DNA from: Scleromatobacter sp964418745
GTDB lineage: Bacteria; Pseudomonadota; Gammaproteobacteria; Burkholderiales; Burkholderiaceae_C
Assembly: GCA_964418745.1 (NCBI GenBank)
Contig: CAYQMX010000006.1
Coordinates: 196,198-260,197, forward strand
Length of the DNA stretch: 64,000 nucleotides
Reading direction: 5' to 3'
Both the position numbers and the translations under genes were made by a program. Below, one piece after another: positions 23,524 through 32,569 of this stretch. The notes under the pieces were generated by a model, which ran no database searches, was not told the origin of the DNA, and worked only from the letters and a program-made list of their open reading frames with translations. Positions within the stretch are counted from its first letter, which is position 1, and each line of letters opens with the position of its first letter.

Positions 23524-26334
23524 ATGTTTCAAAGAACGAAGATCTGCAGCGGTGTCACCCTGGCGCTGGCCAGCCTGCTGGCCACGGCGGTCCAGGCGCA
23601 GGACACCGAGGTGCAACGTGTCGAGGTGACCGGTTCCTCGATCAAGCGGATCGCCATCGAAGGCGCGCTGCCGATCCAGACGCTGACCGCCGATGACATC
23701 CGCAAGTCGGGCGCGACGTCGGTCACGGACCTGGTCCAGAACCTGGCCAGCATGCAGGGCTTCACCACCGAGTCGCAATCGGTCAACGGCGGCGGCGGCG
23801 GCGTCACCACCGCCTCGCTGCACGACCTGGGCTCGAAGTACACGCTGGTGCTGCTCAACGGCCATCGCATGGCGCCGTTCAACACCGGCTCCGAGGTCAA
23901 CCTCAACGGGATCCCGCTGGCCGCGGTCGAGCGCGTGGAGGTGCTCAGCGACGGCGCGTCGGCCCTGTACGGCTCCGACGCGATCGCGGGCGTCGTCAAC
24001 TTCATCCTGAAGAAGGACAGCACCGCGGGCGCGATCTCGGCCGAGGTCGACGTGCCGCAGAAGGCGGGCGGGCGCAGCGCCACCGTGTCGATCTCGAAGG
24101 GCTTCGGCGAACTTGCCAAGGATCGCTGGAACGTCTTCCTGGCGGCCAGCTTCGACAAGCAGCAGGCGCTCAACGCCAGCCAGCGCGCGTTCTCGCGCAG
24201 CGGCGCGCTGAAGTTCAACGACGCTTACGGCAGCCAGGAGGTGGACCTGCTGAGCTCCAACACGGTGCCGGCCAACGCCACCGTCAAGCTGTCCAACGGC
24301 GACACGATCTACATCAACCCGAACAAGCTCGCCAACGGCTCGTGCGCGGCCAACTCGATCGCCTCGAACGACCGCTGCCTGTACGACTACGCCGCCACGG
24401 TGCAGGACATCCCGGCGTCGAGGCGGGCCAGCCTGCTGGGCAGCGGCCGCTTCGAGGTCAACGACAAGGTCTCGCTGTTCGCCGACCTGGCGTACTCGCA
24501 CTACGCGATGGACGCCCGCTACGCCGCGGTGGCGCAGCCGTTCTCGATCAGCAGCGCGCTGCTGGCCAAGGACATCGCCCCGCTGCTGGCGGGCCTGGGC
24601 TACGACTCGAGCGTCACGCCCACGTCCGGCACCATGAACGTGCGCCTGCTCGACACCGGCGGTCGCACCGACGGCTACCAGACCAACACCCTGCACGCGG
24701 TGCTGGGCGCCGACGTCTCGATCGGCAGCTGGGATTCCAGCTTCAGCTTCACGCACTCGCAGAACCATTGGTACGACAAGGCCGAAGGCGGCTACTCGTC
24801 CACCAACGCGATCGACGCGCTGATCACCAGCGGCGATTTCGACCCGCTGACCAGCCAGCCCGGCGCGGCCACCAGCCTGCTGGCGTCGGCGGTGCTGCAC
24901 CAGACGCTGGACCAGACGCGGTCCACGCTGGACGTGCTGTCCGCACGCACCAGCACCACGCTGGCGCGGCTGCCCGGCGGCGACCTGGGCTTCGGCACCG
25001 GCATCGACCTCACGCGCCAGAAGTACGTCGACCGCCCGAGCGCGATCACGCAGGGCACGAACTCCCTGCAACCCGACTACACCGACTCCGTCTTCGGCGG
25101 CGCCTCGGGCGCGCTGCCCTTCGATTCGTCGCGCAGCTCCTGGGGCGTGTTCGCCGAACTGAATGCCCCGATCACCAGGACGCTGGAGATCGACGCGTCG
25201 GCCCGCTACGACGCCTACGGCGACGTGAAGAACAAGGACGGGTTCACCACCGCGGGCGCGTTCATCGGCGCCACCGACCAGGGCAAGAAGAGCTCGTCGG
25301 CCACCTACAAGCTCAGCGCCGCGTTCCGTCCGATCAAGGAGCTGCTGCTGCGCGGCTCCGTGGGCACCGGCTTCAAGATGCCGACGATCGGCGACGTCAG
25401 CTCGCCGCTGCAGGCCTTCGGCAACACCGGCATGCACAGCTGCCCGATCGGCCTGTCCGACGACAAGGCCGCCTACTGCTTCTCGGTGCCCTACGAGTAC
25501 AACATCCAGGCCGGCGGCAACCCGGCCAGCGACGGCGGAGCGCTCAAGCCCGAGAAGTCCACGCAGTGGACGCTGGGCTTCCGCATCGAGCCGTCGCCGG
25601 CGCTGTCGCTGGGTGCCGACCTGTGGACGGTGCGCCTGCACGACCAGATCAACACGATCACCGAGGACACCGCCTTCGGCGACGCCGCCACCTACGGCTC
25701 GCTGTTCAAGATCGCCAACGACCCGATCAGCGGCCAGCCGACGCTGACCTTCCTGGAGGTGCCGATCAACACCGGCAACGCGTTCTACCAGGGGGTCGAC
25801 TTCGACGCCGAGAGCCACCTCGCAACGCCGGTGGGCCGCCTGACCGCGCGCGGCCACATGACGTGGATGCTGCGCGCCGACTACCAGAACCCGGGCGACC
25901 CGAACTACGTCAACAGCATGGGCAAGGTGGGCTCGGACGGCCAGGTGACCTTCCGCTACCAGCTCTCCACGTCGGTGTCGCTGCAGCACGGTGCGTTCGA
26001 GTACACGGTGGGCGCCAACTTCAAGCCGGGCTACAAGGACGACACCGCCGACTACTGCTACGACACGGCGGCGGGCTTCAGCGGCGACTCGGACAACTGC
26101 TCGACCAACTCGGCCAACCGCCGGGTCAGCTCGTACGCGACGTTCGACTTCCAGACGCGCTACGACGTGTCGAAGGCGCTGTCGCTGACCGGCGGCGTCA
26201 AGAACGTGTTCGACCGCAACCCGCCGTTCACGCTCAACGACCAGGCCGGCACCGGCAACGCCCGCGGCTACGACGGCCGCTACGCGAGCGCGCTGGGCCG
26301 CACGTTCTACGTCGCCGGCAACTACGCGTTCTGA
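23524..26334 (+). CDS. TonB-dependent outer-membrane receptor
   Basis: 936 residues. Signal peptide ~1-26 (ends VQAQ), then a TonB-box-like VQRVEVTGSSIKR and the plug domain (PIQTLTADDIRKSGATSVTDLVQNL...VLLNGHRMAPFN...VERVEVLSDGASALYGSDAIAGVVN). The rest is a 22-strand barrel ending ARTFYV-type strand GRTFYVAGNYAF. The plug style with VEVTGS(S/R)I(K/R)R is that of the large Xanthomonas/Caulobacter receptor group, many of which import oligosaccharides or other nutrients rather than siderophores. Ligand unknown. A long leader with no neighbouring operon partner suggests separate control. Confidence 0.92.
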   Translation: MFQRTKICSGVTLALASLLATAVQAQDTEVQRVEVTGSSIKRIAIEGALPIQTLTADDIRKSGATSVTDLVQNLASMQGFTTESQSVNGGGGGVTTASLHDLGSKYTLVLLNGHRMAPFNTGSEVNLNGIPLAAVERVEVLSDGASALYGSDAIAGVVNFILKKDSTAGAISAEVDVPQKAGGRSATVSISKGFGELAKDRWNVFLAASFDKQQALNASQRAFSRSGALKFNDAYGSQEVDLLSSNTVPANATVKLSNGDTIYINPNKLANGSCAANSIASNDRCLYDYAATVQDIPASRRASLLGSGRFEVNDKVSLFADLAYSHYAMDARYAAVAQPFSISSALLAKDIAPLLAGLGYDSSVTPTSGTMNVRLLDTGGRTDGYQTNTLHAVLGADVSIGSWDSSFSFTHSQNHWYDKAEGGYSSTNAIDALITSGDFDPLTSQPGAATSLLASAVLHQTLDQTRSTLDVLSARTSTTLARLPGGDLGFGTGIDLTRQKYVDRPSAITQGTNSLQPDYTDSVFGGASGALPFDSSRSSWGVFAELNAPITRTLEIDASARYDAYGDVKNKDGFTTAGAFIGATDQGKKSSSATYKLSAAFRPIKELLLRGSVGTGFKMPTIGDVSSPLQAFGNTGMHSCPIGLSDDKAAYCFSVPYEYNIQAGGNPASDGGALKPEKSTQWTLGFRIEPSPALSLGADLWTVRLHDQINTITEDTAFGDAATYGSLFKIANDPISGQPTLTFLEVPINTGNAFYQGVDFDAESHLATPVGRLTARGHMTWMLRADYQNPGDPNYVNSMGKVGSDGQVTFRYQLSTSVSLQHGAFEYTVGANFKPGYKDDTADYCYDTAAGFSGDSDNCSTNSANRRVSSYATFDFQTRYDVSKALSLTGGVKNVFDRNPPFTLNDQAGTGNARGYDGRYASALGRTFYVAGNYAF

Positions 26335-26339
26335 CGCGC

Positions 26340-26400
26340 GCGGCGGCGGCCGGCGACGGACCGCCGCCGCACCCGCCTGTTGCCGCCGGCGCACGGCAAC
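26340..26400 (+). terminator. Tandem GC hairpins after the receptor gene
   Basis: GCGGCGGCGG (26340s) can pair with CCGCCGCCGC (26361-26370); then GTTGCCG (26379-26385) with CGGCAAC (26394-26400). There is no T-run, so termination is only probable. Confidence 0.4.
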
Positions 26401-26456
26401 GGCCGGGCGACGCGCGCGAAGCGAGCGCGGCGTCCGGCGTGCCCTAACATGGGCGC

Positions 26457-28421
26457 GTGAGCAAGACCGCCTATGAACGTCATCTGGAGCGCGCGCATGC
26501 GCTGATGGCGCGCCGCGTGCGCAGCGGCGCGGCCGGCCTGGCCACCGAGATCGCCGGCGCGCCCGTCACCAACGCGCGCACGCGGGCGCTGCGCACCGAG
26601 GCCGCGGCGGCGCTCGCGCGCCAGCATGACCGGTTCGCGGCGGCGTTCGGCGAGGCGCTGCTGCAGGCGTTTGCCGAGTTCGTCCGGCCGCCCGCCGCCA
26701 AGGCCGCGGGCCAGTGGCTGGACCTGGGTGCGTTCGAGATCATGGACGAAGGCCGCATCCAGGAGGAGATCGAGGTCGCCCAGGTGGTGCAGATCCTCAA
26801 CGAGGACTGCGCGGTGGAGCTGCGTCGCCTGATCAAGTTCGAGGCCGCGCTGCGCCGCCACGAGGAGGTGAAGGTGGCGGCCTCGCCGATCGGGCCGCCC
26901 TGCCTGGCGCGCGCGCTGTGGGCCGCCTCCGACGGCCTGGGACTCGGCGCGGCCGCGCGCGCCGAACTCGTGCGCTGCGCCGCGCGCTGGCTGGTGCCGC
27001 GGCTGAGCGAGGCCTATGCCGCCGTGCGCCAGGCCGGCTTCGCCGATGCCTCGCACCTGGAGGCCGCCGATCGCGCGTCCGACGGCGCCGACGAGGTCTC
27101 CACGATGGCGGCGCCGACGGGCTTCGACGTCACGCGGCCCGGCGCGCTGTTCGAGCTGATGGATCTCGACGAGCAGCGACCGGTGTTCGCCGCATCCACC
27201 GCCCCGGCGCCGTTCGCGCCGGTCGCCGACACGCTGCCGATGCCGCTCGAGGGCGACGACGCCCGCATCCCCGGCCTGATCCACAGCCACCGCGAGGAGC
27301 TCGCGGCGCTGCAGGACGCCACCAGCACGCGCCTGGCGGCGGCGCTCATCGGCCACCTGTTCGAGCGCATCGGCGCCGACCCCGCGTTGTCGGACGAGGC
27401 GCGCCAGTGGATCGCGCGGCTGCAGCCCGCCGTCGTGCACCTGGCCACGCACGACGCGACGCTGCTGCAGTCGCATCGCCATCCGGCGTGGACGCTGGTC
27501 AACCGCATCGCGATGCACATGACGGTCGACAAGGGCGCGCCGGCGCCGGAGTTCCTGCAGTGGCTCGCCGACACGGCGGCGCAGGTGGCGGCCGACCCGT
27601 CCACGGCCACGTTCGAGGCGGCGGTCGAGCGCCTGGCGCGCTGGCAGCGCAAGCAGGCGCAACGCCGGCTCACCTCCGTCGAGGGCGCGCTGGACCTGCT
27701 GCGCCGCAACGCGTCGCTCGAGGAACTGGTCGCGCAGGCCAAGGCGCGCCTGCAGCGCAAGCTCGACTCGGCGCAGGCGCCCTCGCAGACGCGGCGCTTC
27801 ATCCTGACGCTGTGGTCGCTGGTCGTCGCGCAGGAATGGGCCAGCCTGGCGCCCGAGGCGCGGCGCCTGTCGCCGGCGCTGGACACGGCCGTCGACCTGA
27901 TCTGGTCCACGGATGCGGCCCGCTCGCGCGCCGACTCGCCCACGCTGGTGGCGATGATCCCCGGGCTGGTCGACCGGCTGACGGCGGGCATGGCCACGCT
28001 GAAGCTGTCGGACGCGATGAAGAAGGCCTGGCTCGACCAGCTGGCGGCGATCCACCTGCATGCGATGCGCCGCCCCCTGGGCACGGCGGCGGCGGCCGGT
28101 CCGGTCACGGTGGACCTCGAGCTCGACGACGAACTGCCGCCGGCGCCGCCCGCCCCGCCGGTGGACGCGGGCTCGCCGGTGGCCGCCCTGCAGGTCGGCG
28201 AGAGCGTCACGCTGCAGCTGCATGGCGACTGGATGGACCTGCAGTTGCTGTGGATGAGCGAGAACGGCTACTTCCTGCTGTTCGCGGGCAGCGGCGACGG
28301 CTCGCACAGCTTCACGCGCAAGGCGCTGGAGCGCCTGTTCGAGCAGGGGCTGCTGCGCAGCGCCGACGCGGGCTCGGCGCTGCAGCGCGCCGGCGACGAG
28401 CTCATCCGCCGGCGCCAGTGA
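26457..28421 (+). CDS. DUF1631 family protein
   Basis: 654 residues, GTG start 4 bp inside the last intergenic bases. Soluble, mostly helical, rich in Ala/Arg/Leu. The pattern MDEGRIQEEIEVAQVVQILNED near residue 95, the middle segment and the C-terminal LQLLWMSENGYFLLFAG...SFTRKALERLF match the DUF1631 family of beta/gammaproteobacteria. That C-terminal stretch resembles PilZ-like barrels in some members, which would suggest c-di-GMP or lipid signalling, but no RxxxR motif is evident. Its stop abuts the stop of the convergent GT2 gene with no gap. Confidence 0.75.
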   Translation: MSKTAYERHLERAHALMARRVRSGAAGLATEIAGAPVTNARTRALRTEAAAALARQHDRFAAAFGEALLQAFAEFVRPPAAKAAGQWLDLGAFEIMDEGRIQEEIEVAQVVQILNEDCAVELRRLIKFEAALRRHEEVKVAASPIGPPCLARALWAASDGLGLGAAARAELVRCAARWLVPRLSEAYAAVRQAGFADASHLEAADRASDGADEVSTMAAPTGFDVTRPGALFELMDLDEQRPVFAASTAPAPFAPVADTLPMPLEGDDARIPGLIHSHREELAALQDATSTRLAAALIGHLFERIGADPALSDEARQWIARLQPAVVHLATHDATLLQSHRHPAWTLVNRIAMHMTVDKGAPAPEFLQWLADTAAQVAADPSTATFEAAVERLARWQRKQAQRRLTSVEGALDLLRRNASLEELVAQAKARLQRKLDSAQAPSQTRRFILTLWSLVVAQEWASLAPEARRLSPALDTAVDLIWSTDAARSRADSPTLVAMIPGLVDRLTAGMATLKLSDAMKKAWLDQLAAIHLHAMRRPLGTAAAAGPVTVDLELDDELPPAPPAPPVDAGSPVAALQVGESVTLQLHGDWMDLQLLWMSENGYFLLFAGSGDGSHSFTRKALERLFEQGLLRSADAGSALQRAGDELIRRRQ

Positions 28422-29165
28422 TCACGCGTCGCTGGCCTGCAGCGCGGGCCGCGGCGCTGCGGGCGCGCGCAGGAGCGCCAGGTGCAGCGTCTGCGTCAGC
28501 AGCTCCAGCGGCCAGACCGCGTCCATCAGGTCGAACACCATGCGCCACTCGGCGCGCACGCCGCGCCACCAGCCCAGCTTCTCGGTCTTGCGCGACTGGG
28601 TGACCGTGCGCCAGTGCGCGACCGCCACCGGCAGCCGCGCGGCGATGATGCGCTTGTTCATGAACACCTCGATGCCGAAGCGCGGCAGCAGGTGGATCTC
28701 GCGCAGCACGTCGGCCAGCAGCGCCTTGTCGACCACGCGTTCGCCCGACACGAAGTCGATCCCCGCCCAGCGGAAGATCGCCAGGCTGTTGCGGCGCAGG
28801 CTCAGCGCGACGGCCGCGCGGCCATCGAGCACCGGCGCGGCCAGGGCCGTCAGGTCGTCGGCGGCCAGGCCCTTCAGGTCGGCGTCCAGCAGCATCAGCA
28901 GCGCGTGGCGCGCCGCGGCCACGCCGCTGGCGATCGCCTTGCTCTTGCCCCGGTTGACCGGGTGCCGGACCAGGCGCACGCCGGGAAAGCGCGCGACGAC
29001 GTCGGCCGTGTCGTCGGTCGAGCCGTCGTCGACGACGATCACCTCGGCCACCAGCGGATGCGCCGCGGCCACGGCGAGCACGGCGCCGATGCGCGGGCCC
29101 TCGTTGAAGGCGCAGACGATGCAGCTGATGCGCGCCGCGGGCGCCGTCGTCGGGAGGATGTTCAT
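28422..29165 (-). CDS. Family 2 glycosyltransferase
   Basis: 247 residues. GT-A fold: ISCIVCAFNEGPRIG at the N terminus, VIVVDDGSTDDTADV, NRGKSKAIASGV and a DAD motif in LLLDADLKGL. The end has a basic/aromatic stretch (SRKTEKLGWWRGVRAEW) and a hydrophobic segment that may touch the membrane, but no dedicated anchor helices. Dolichol-phosphate-mannose-synthase-like relatives use polyprenyl or diacylglycerol acceptors. Divergent from the LplT-like gene; the shared 218-bp region holds Pho-box-like sites. Start MNILPTT. Confidence 0.85.
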   Translation of the reverse strand: MNILPTTAPAARISCIVCAFNEGPRIGAVLAVAAAHPLVAEVIVVDDGSTDDTADVVARFPGVRLVRHPVNRGKSKAIASGVAAARHALLMLLDADLKGLAADDLTALAAPVLDGRAAVALSLRRNSLAIFRWAGIDFVSGERVVDKALLADVLREIHLLPRFGIEVFMNKRIIAARLPVAVAHWRTVTQSRKTEKLGWWRGVRAEWRMVFDLMDAVWPLELLTQTLHLALLRAPAAPRPALQASDA

Positions 29166-29275
29166 GCGCTGGGTGCGAGCGGGGGTGGCACCACTATCGG
29201 CGGCGCGCGTGACACTTTCGCGGCAGGGTCGCCCGCGGGCCACCGACGCGGCCGTTCGCGGGCGATGTCTTGCCC

Positions 29276-29304
29276 GCGTCACGCGTCCGTCATGACCGCT
29301 TCAC
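29276..29304 (+). promoter_or_regulatory. Pho-box-like array A upstream of lplT-like gene
   Basis: Three heptamers at 11-bp steps: GCGTCAC (29276), CCGTCAT (29287), GCTTCAC (29298), against the PhoB half-site CTGTCAY with 4-bp spacers. The middle one matches at 6 of 7 positions, the others less. Confidence 0.4.
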
Positions 29305-29326
29305 GCGATGTGACGATGCTCGCGAG

Positions 29327-29344
29327 CTGTCTTCATCCTGTCGT
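29327..29344 (+). promoter_or_regulatory. Pho-box-like site B upstream of lplT-like gene
   Basis: CTGTCTT-CATC-CTGTCGT: two CTGTC direct repeats 11 bp apart with a 4-bp spacer, the PhoB geometry, 39 bp before the ATG at 29384. Confidence 0.55.
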
Positions 29345-29383
29345 CAGGCCCGCGATGTCCGCCTTCCCCGCCCGCCCCGCCTG

Positions 29384-30640
29384 ATGCCGGCCTCGTTCCT
29401 CCTGCTGCTGGCCGCCCAGTTCGCGTCGGCGCTCGCGGACAACGCGTTGCTGATCGTCACCATCGACCTGCTGCAGCAACGGGCGATGCCGGGCTGGCTC
29501 GCGCCGATGCTCAAGGTGGCCTTCATCGCGGCCTACGTGCTGCTCGCCCCCTTTGTCGGGCCACTGGCCGATTCGTTCCCGAAGGCGAAGCTGATGGCGT
29601 GGATGAACGGCGTCAAGATCTGTGGCGTCGTCGCGCTGGTGCTGGGTGCGCATCCCGTGGCGGCGTTCCTGGTGGTGGGCCTGGGCGCCGCCGCCTACGC
29701 GCCGGCCAAGTACGGGCTGGCCACGGAACTGGTGCGCCCCGACCAGCTGGTGGCAGCCAACGCCTGGATCGAGACGGCCGCGGTGTGCGCGGTGCTGCTG
29801 GGCACCGGCCTGGGGGGCCTGCTGGTCAGCCCGTGGCTGCTCGGCCACGCCGGCGCGTGGGTGTCCGACGCGTTCGATCCGGTGCTGCCCTCGCTGCTGA
29901 TCCTGCTGGGCGTCTACCTGCTGGCCGGCGCGCTGAACCTGGGCGTGCCCGACAGCGGCGTGCGCCACGACATCGCGTCGTTGCACCCGCGGGCGATGCT
30001 GCGCGACTTCGTGCAGTCCAACCGCCGGCTGTGGGGCGACCATGACGGCGGCCTGTCGCTGGCGGTCACCACGATCTTCTGGGGCGTCGGCGCCACGCTG
30101 CAGTTCGCGGTGCTGCGCTGGGCCCGCGAAACCATGCACCTGGCGCTCGATCGCGCGGCCTTCGTGCAGGCCGCCGTCGCGGTGGGCGTCATCGCCGGCG
30201 CGGTGGCCGCCGGCCGCTGGGTGCCGCTGGTGCACGCGCGCCGCATGCTGCTCGCCGGCGTCGTGTTCGGCCTGCTGATGATCGTGGTGGCGTTCACCAC
30301 GCAACTGGCCGTCGCGGTGGCGCTGCTGATCGTCGTCGGCGCGGTGGGCGGGCTGATGGTGGTGCCGCTGAACGCGTTGCTGCAGGATCGCGGCAATGCG
30401 CTGCTGAGCGCCGGGCGGTCGATCGCGGTCCAGGGCGGCAACGAGAACGCCAGCGTGCTGGTCTGCCTGGCCGTCTACTCGGCGCTGGTCGCCGCCGACG
30501 TGCCGCTGGTGGTGCTGATGGCCGGGCTCGGGGTGGGCGTGGCGGCGGCGCTGGCCGCGCTGATGCTGAGGCAGCGCTCGCGCGACCGTCGCGCCGTCGC
30601 CGTTCAGACCGACGAGTGGCGCGCCGAGGCGAAGGCGTAG
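29384..30640 (+). CDS. lplT: LplT-like lysophospholipid transporter (MFS)
   Basis: 418 residues, 11-12 hydrophobic helices. It matches the LplT group: LAAQFASALADNALLIVTID at the start, PLADSFPKAKLMAWMNGVKI in loop 2-3, and GAAAYAPAKYGLATELV. LplT moves lysophosphatidylethanolamine into the inner leaflet for re-acylation, usually with an Aas acyltransferase, which is not seen here. In this setting it could recycle lysolipids made during membrane remodelling. Pho-box-like sites lie just upstream. Its 3' end overlaps the convergent GT4 gene by 37 bp. Confidence 0.88.
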   Translation: MPASFLLLLAAQFASALADNALLIVTIDLLQQRAMPGWLAPMLKVAFIAAYVLLAPFVGPLADSFPKAKLMAWMNGVKICGVVALVLGAHPVAAFLVVGLGAAAYAPAKYGLATELVRPDQLVAANAWIETAAVCAVLLGTGLGGLLVSPWLLGHAGAWVSDAFDPVLPSLLILLGVYLLAGALNLGVPDSGVRHDIASLHPRAMLRDFVQSNRRLWGDHDGGLSLAVTTIFWGVGATLQFAVLRWARETMHLALDRAAFVQAAVAVGVIAGAVAAGRWVPLVHARRMLLAGVVFGLLMIVVAFTTQLAVAVALLIVVGAVGGLMVVPLNALLQDRGNALLSAGRSIAVQGGNENASVLVCLAVYSALVAADVPLVVLMAGLGVGVAAALAALMLRQRSRDRRAVAVQTDEWRAEAKA

Positions 30641-31815
30641 TCGGCGGTCGGCTCGACCGCGCGCATCACGCCGGCCATCACGCCCTCGACCTGGGCCGCG
30701 ATGCTGTCCCAATCGAGTGCCATCACGCTGGTGCGGGCGCGCGCGCCCAGCACGTGGCAGCGCGCGCGGTCCGCGGCCGTGCGGGCGGCGATCGAGACGA
30801 ACGCGTCGTTGTCGGCGAACGGCACCAGCGCGCCGTTGTCGCCGTGGCGGATCAGGCGTTGCGCGGCGGCGTAGTCGAAGGCGACCACCGCCAGGCCGCT
30901 GGCCATGGCCTCGGTGGTGACGTTGCCGAAGGTCTCGGTAGTGCTGGGAAACAGGAACAGGTCCGCCGACGCGTAGTGCGCGGCGAGGTCGTCGCCCGTG
31001 CGCTGGCCGGCGAACACCGCGTCGGGACAGCGCGCCTGCAGTTCCTTGCGCATCGGCCCGTCGCCCACCAGCACCAGGCGGGCGCGCGGATGGTCGCGGC
31101 GGATCGCGTCGAAGGCGGCCACCAGCGTGAGGAGGTTCTTCTCGGGGGCCAGCCGGCCGACGCAGGCGACCACCAGGTCCTCGGCCGCAGCACCCCATTG
31201 CGCGCGCAGCGCGTCGCTGCGGTGGGCGGCGTCGAAGCGGCGCACGTCCACGCCGCGCGCCACGGTCATCAGGTTGCGGAAGCCTTCGCCGTGCAGGGCG
31301 TCGTGCAGCGCCTGCGTGGGCACCATCGTGCACTGCGTGGCGTTGTGGAAGCGGCGCAGGTAGGCCACGATCGGCCGCTTGAGGAAGCCGATGCCGTAGT
31401 GCTGGCTGTAGGCGTGGAAGTTGGTGCGGAAGTCGGAGCACACCGGCAGGCCCAGCGCGCGCGCGGCCAGCAGCGCTGAGCGGCCGAGCGGGCCCTCGGT
31501 GGCGATGTGGACGACGTCGGGGCGCTGCTGCTTCCACAACCTGACCAGCCGCCCCCTGCACGGCAGGCCCATGCGCAGGCCCTCGTAGCGCGGGATCGGC
31601 ACGCCGCGCACCAGCACGTCGCCGTGGCCGTCGGCCGAGGTCGGTCCGACATCGCCGGCCTGGCGCGGCCGCACCACCTGCACCGCGTGGTGGCGGGCAC
31701 GCAGGCCCTGCACCAGGCGCGAGATCGTCATCGACACGCCGTTGACCTCGGGCGGCCAGGTTTCCGTCACGCAGGCAATGCGCAGCGGGTGCGGGAGGCC
31801 GGGGTGAATGTCCAC
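30604..31815 (-). CDS. Family 4 glycosyltransferase (glycolipid-type)
   Basis: 403 residues, GTG start with AGGAGG 7 nt upstream. GT-B fold: N-domain CVTETWPPEVNGVSMTISRLV, C-domain VGRLAPEKNLLTLVAAF, LVLVGDGPMRKEL and the E-x7-E site in FPSTTETFGNVTTEAMASGLAVVAFD. Close in pattern to the SqdX/MgtA group and to transferases making glucosyl- or mannosyl-diacylglycerol, several of which replace phospholipids when phosphate is scarce. No membrane helix. Divergent from the Mpo1-like gene. Confidence 0.87.
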   Translation of the reverse strand: MDIHPGLPHPLRIACVTETWPPEVNGVSMTISRLVQGLRARHHAVQVVRPRQAGDVGPTSADGHGDVLVRGVPIPRYEGLRMGLPCRGRLVRLWKQQRPDVVHIATEGPLGRSALLAARALGLPVCSDFRTNFHAYSQHYGIGFLKRPIVAYLRRFHNATQCTMVPTQALHDALHGEGFRNLMTVARGVDVRRFDAAHRSDALRAQWGAAAEDLVVACVGRLAPEKNLLTLVAAFDAIRRDHPRARLVLVGDGPMRKELQARCPDAVFAGQRTGDDLAAHYASADLFLFPSTTETFGNVTTEAMASGLAVVAFDYAAAQRLIRHGDNGALVPFADNDAFVSIAARTAADRARCHVLGARARTSVMALDWDSIAAQVEGVMAGVMRAVEPTADYAFASARHSSV

Positions 31816-31931
31816 GAGAAGACCTCCTGATGCGTTGCGGTCGCCGTCGATGATGGCGGCGCCGCGCAACAGAACGATGACAAGTCCATGTCTCATCGCA
31901 GGATCGACGGACACGGCGCTTTCATATTTGG

Positions 31932-31949
31932 GCGTCACCATCCTGTCAC
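31932..31949 (+). promoter_or_regulatory. Pho-box-like site C upstream of the Mpo1-like gene
   Basis: GCGTCAC-CATC-CTGTCAC: second half-site perfect to CTGTCAY, first 5 of 7, spacer CATC identical to site B. Lies 44 bp before the GTG start at 31994 and between divergent genes. Confidence 0.55.
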
Positions 31950-31993
31950 GCCCCGGCCGTCATGGCCGACGGCGAACTCCTGAGAGGACACCC

Positions 31994-32569
31994 GTGAACA
32001 CCTTCATGCAAACGCTACGCACGCAGCGCTGGGACGACCACCGCTTCTACCACCACAGCCTGGTCAACCAGAGCCTGCACCTGGTGAGCGCGATCAGCTT
32101 CCTGGTCGCCTACGCGCTGCTGTTCGTCGATCCGGCGCTCGCCGCGATCCTCGCCTGGTGCGTGTCGATGACGACGCGCCAGGCCGGCCACTTCTTCTTC
32201 GAGCCGCGCGGCTACGACGCCGTCAACCAGGTCACCGACGAGTACAAGGAAGAGGTCAAGGTCGGCTACAACATGCGCCGCAAGATCGTCCTGCTGGCCA
32301 TCTGGGTGGCGATCCCCGCCGCGCTGTGGTTCATGCCTCACGCGGACCTGCGCGGCTTCGTGCACGACGTCGGCATCGCGTGGCTGTCGCTGGGCGTGGC
32401 CGGCCTGATCTTTCGCGTGCTGCAACTTTGGATCACCAAGAGCTTCGTGGAAGGGCTGGCCTGGGGCACGAAGATCCTGACCGACCCCTTCCACGACATC
32501 CTGCTGTACTACAAGGCGCCGCTCAGGCTCCTGCGCGGCGAGTCGTCGTCGGCGACGGCGACCCACTGA
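31994..32569 (+). CDS. Mpo1/DUF962-like membrane protein
   Basis: 191 residues, GTG start with GAGAGGA upstream. Four hydrophobic helices. The spacing H20-H21...N25...H29 (YHHSLVNQSLHL) and Q63-x-G-H66-x2-F-E70 (QAGHFFFE) resembles the H-x-N-x-H and QxxGHxxFE pattern of the Mpo1 family, iron(II) dioxygenases that shorten 2-hydroxy fatty acids by alpha-oxidation. Homology is judged by motif only and could be superficial. A fatty-acid role would suit the neighbouring lipid genes. The 3' end overlaps the convergent aminotransferase gene by 47 bp. Confidence 0.6.
   Translation: MNTFMQTLRTQRWDDHRFYHHSLVNQSLHLVSAISFLVAYALLFVDPALAAILAWCVSMTTRQAGHFFFEPRGYDAVNQVTDEYKEEVKVGYNMRRKIVLLAIWVAIPAALWFMPHADLRGFVHDVGIAWLSLGVAGLIFRVLQLWITKSFVEGLAWGTKILTDPFHDILLYYKAPLRLLRGESSSATATH

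Noticed and set aside
23452..26394. 980-codon open frame antisense to the TonB receptor
   Set aside because: Low-complexity Arg/Ala/Gly translation; the plus frame has clear plug and barrel motifs.
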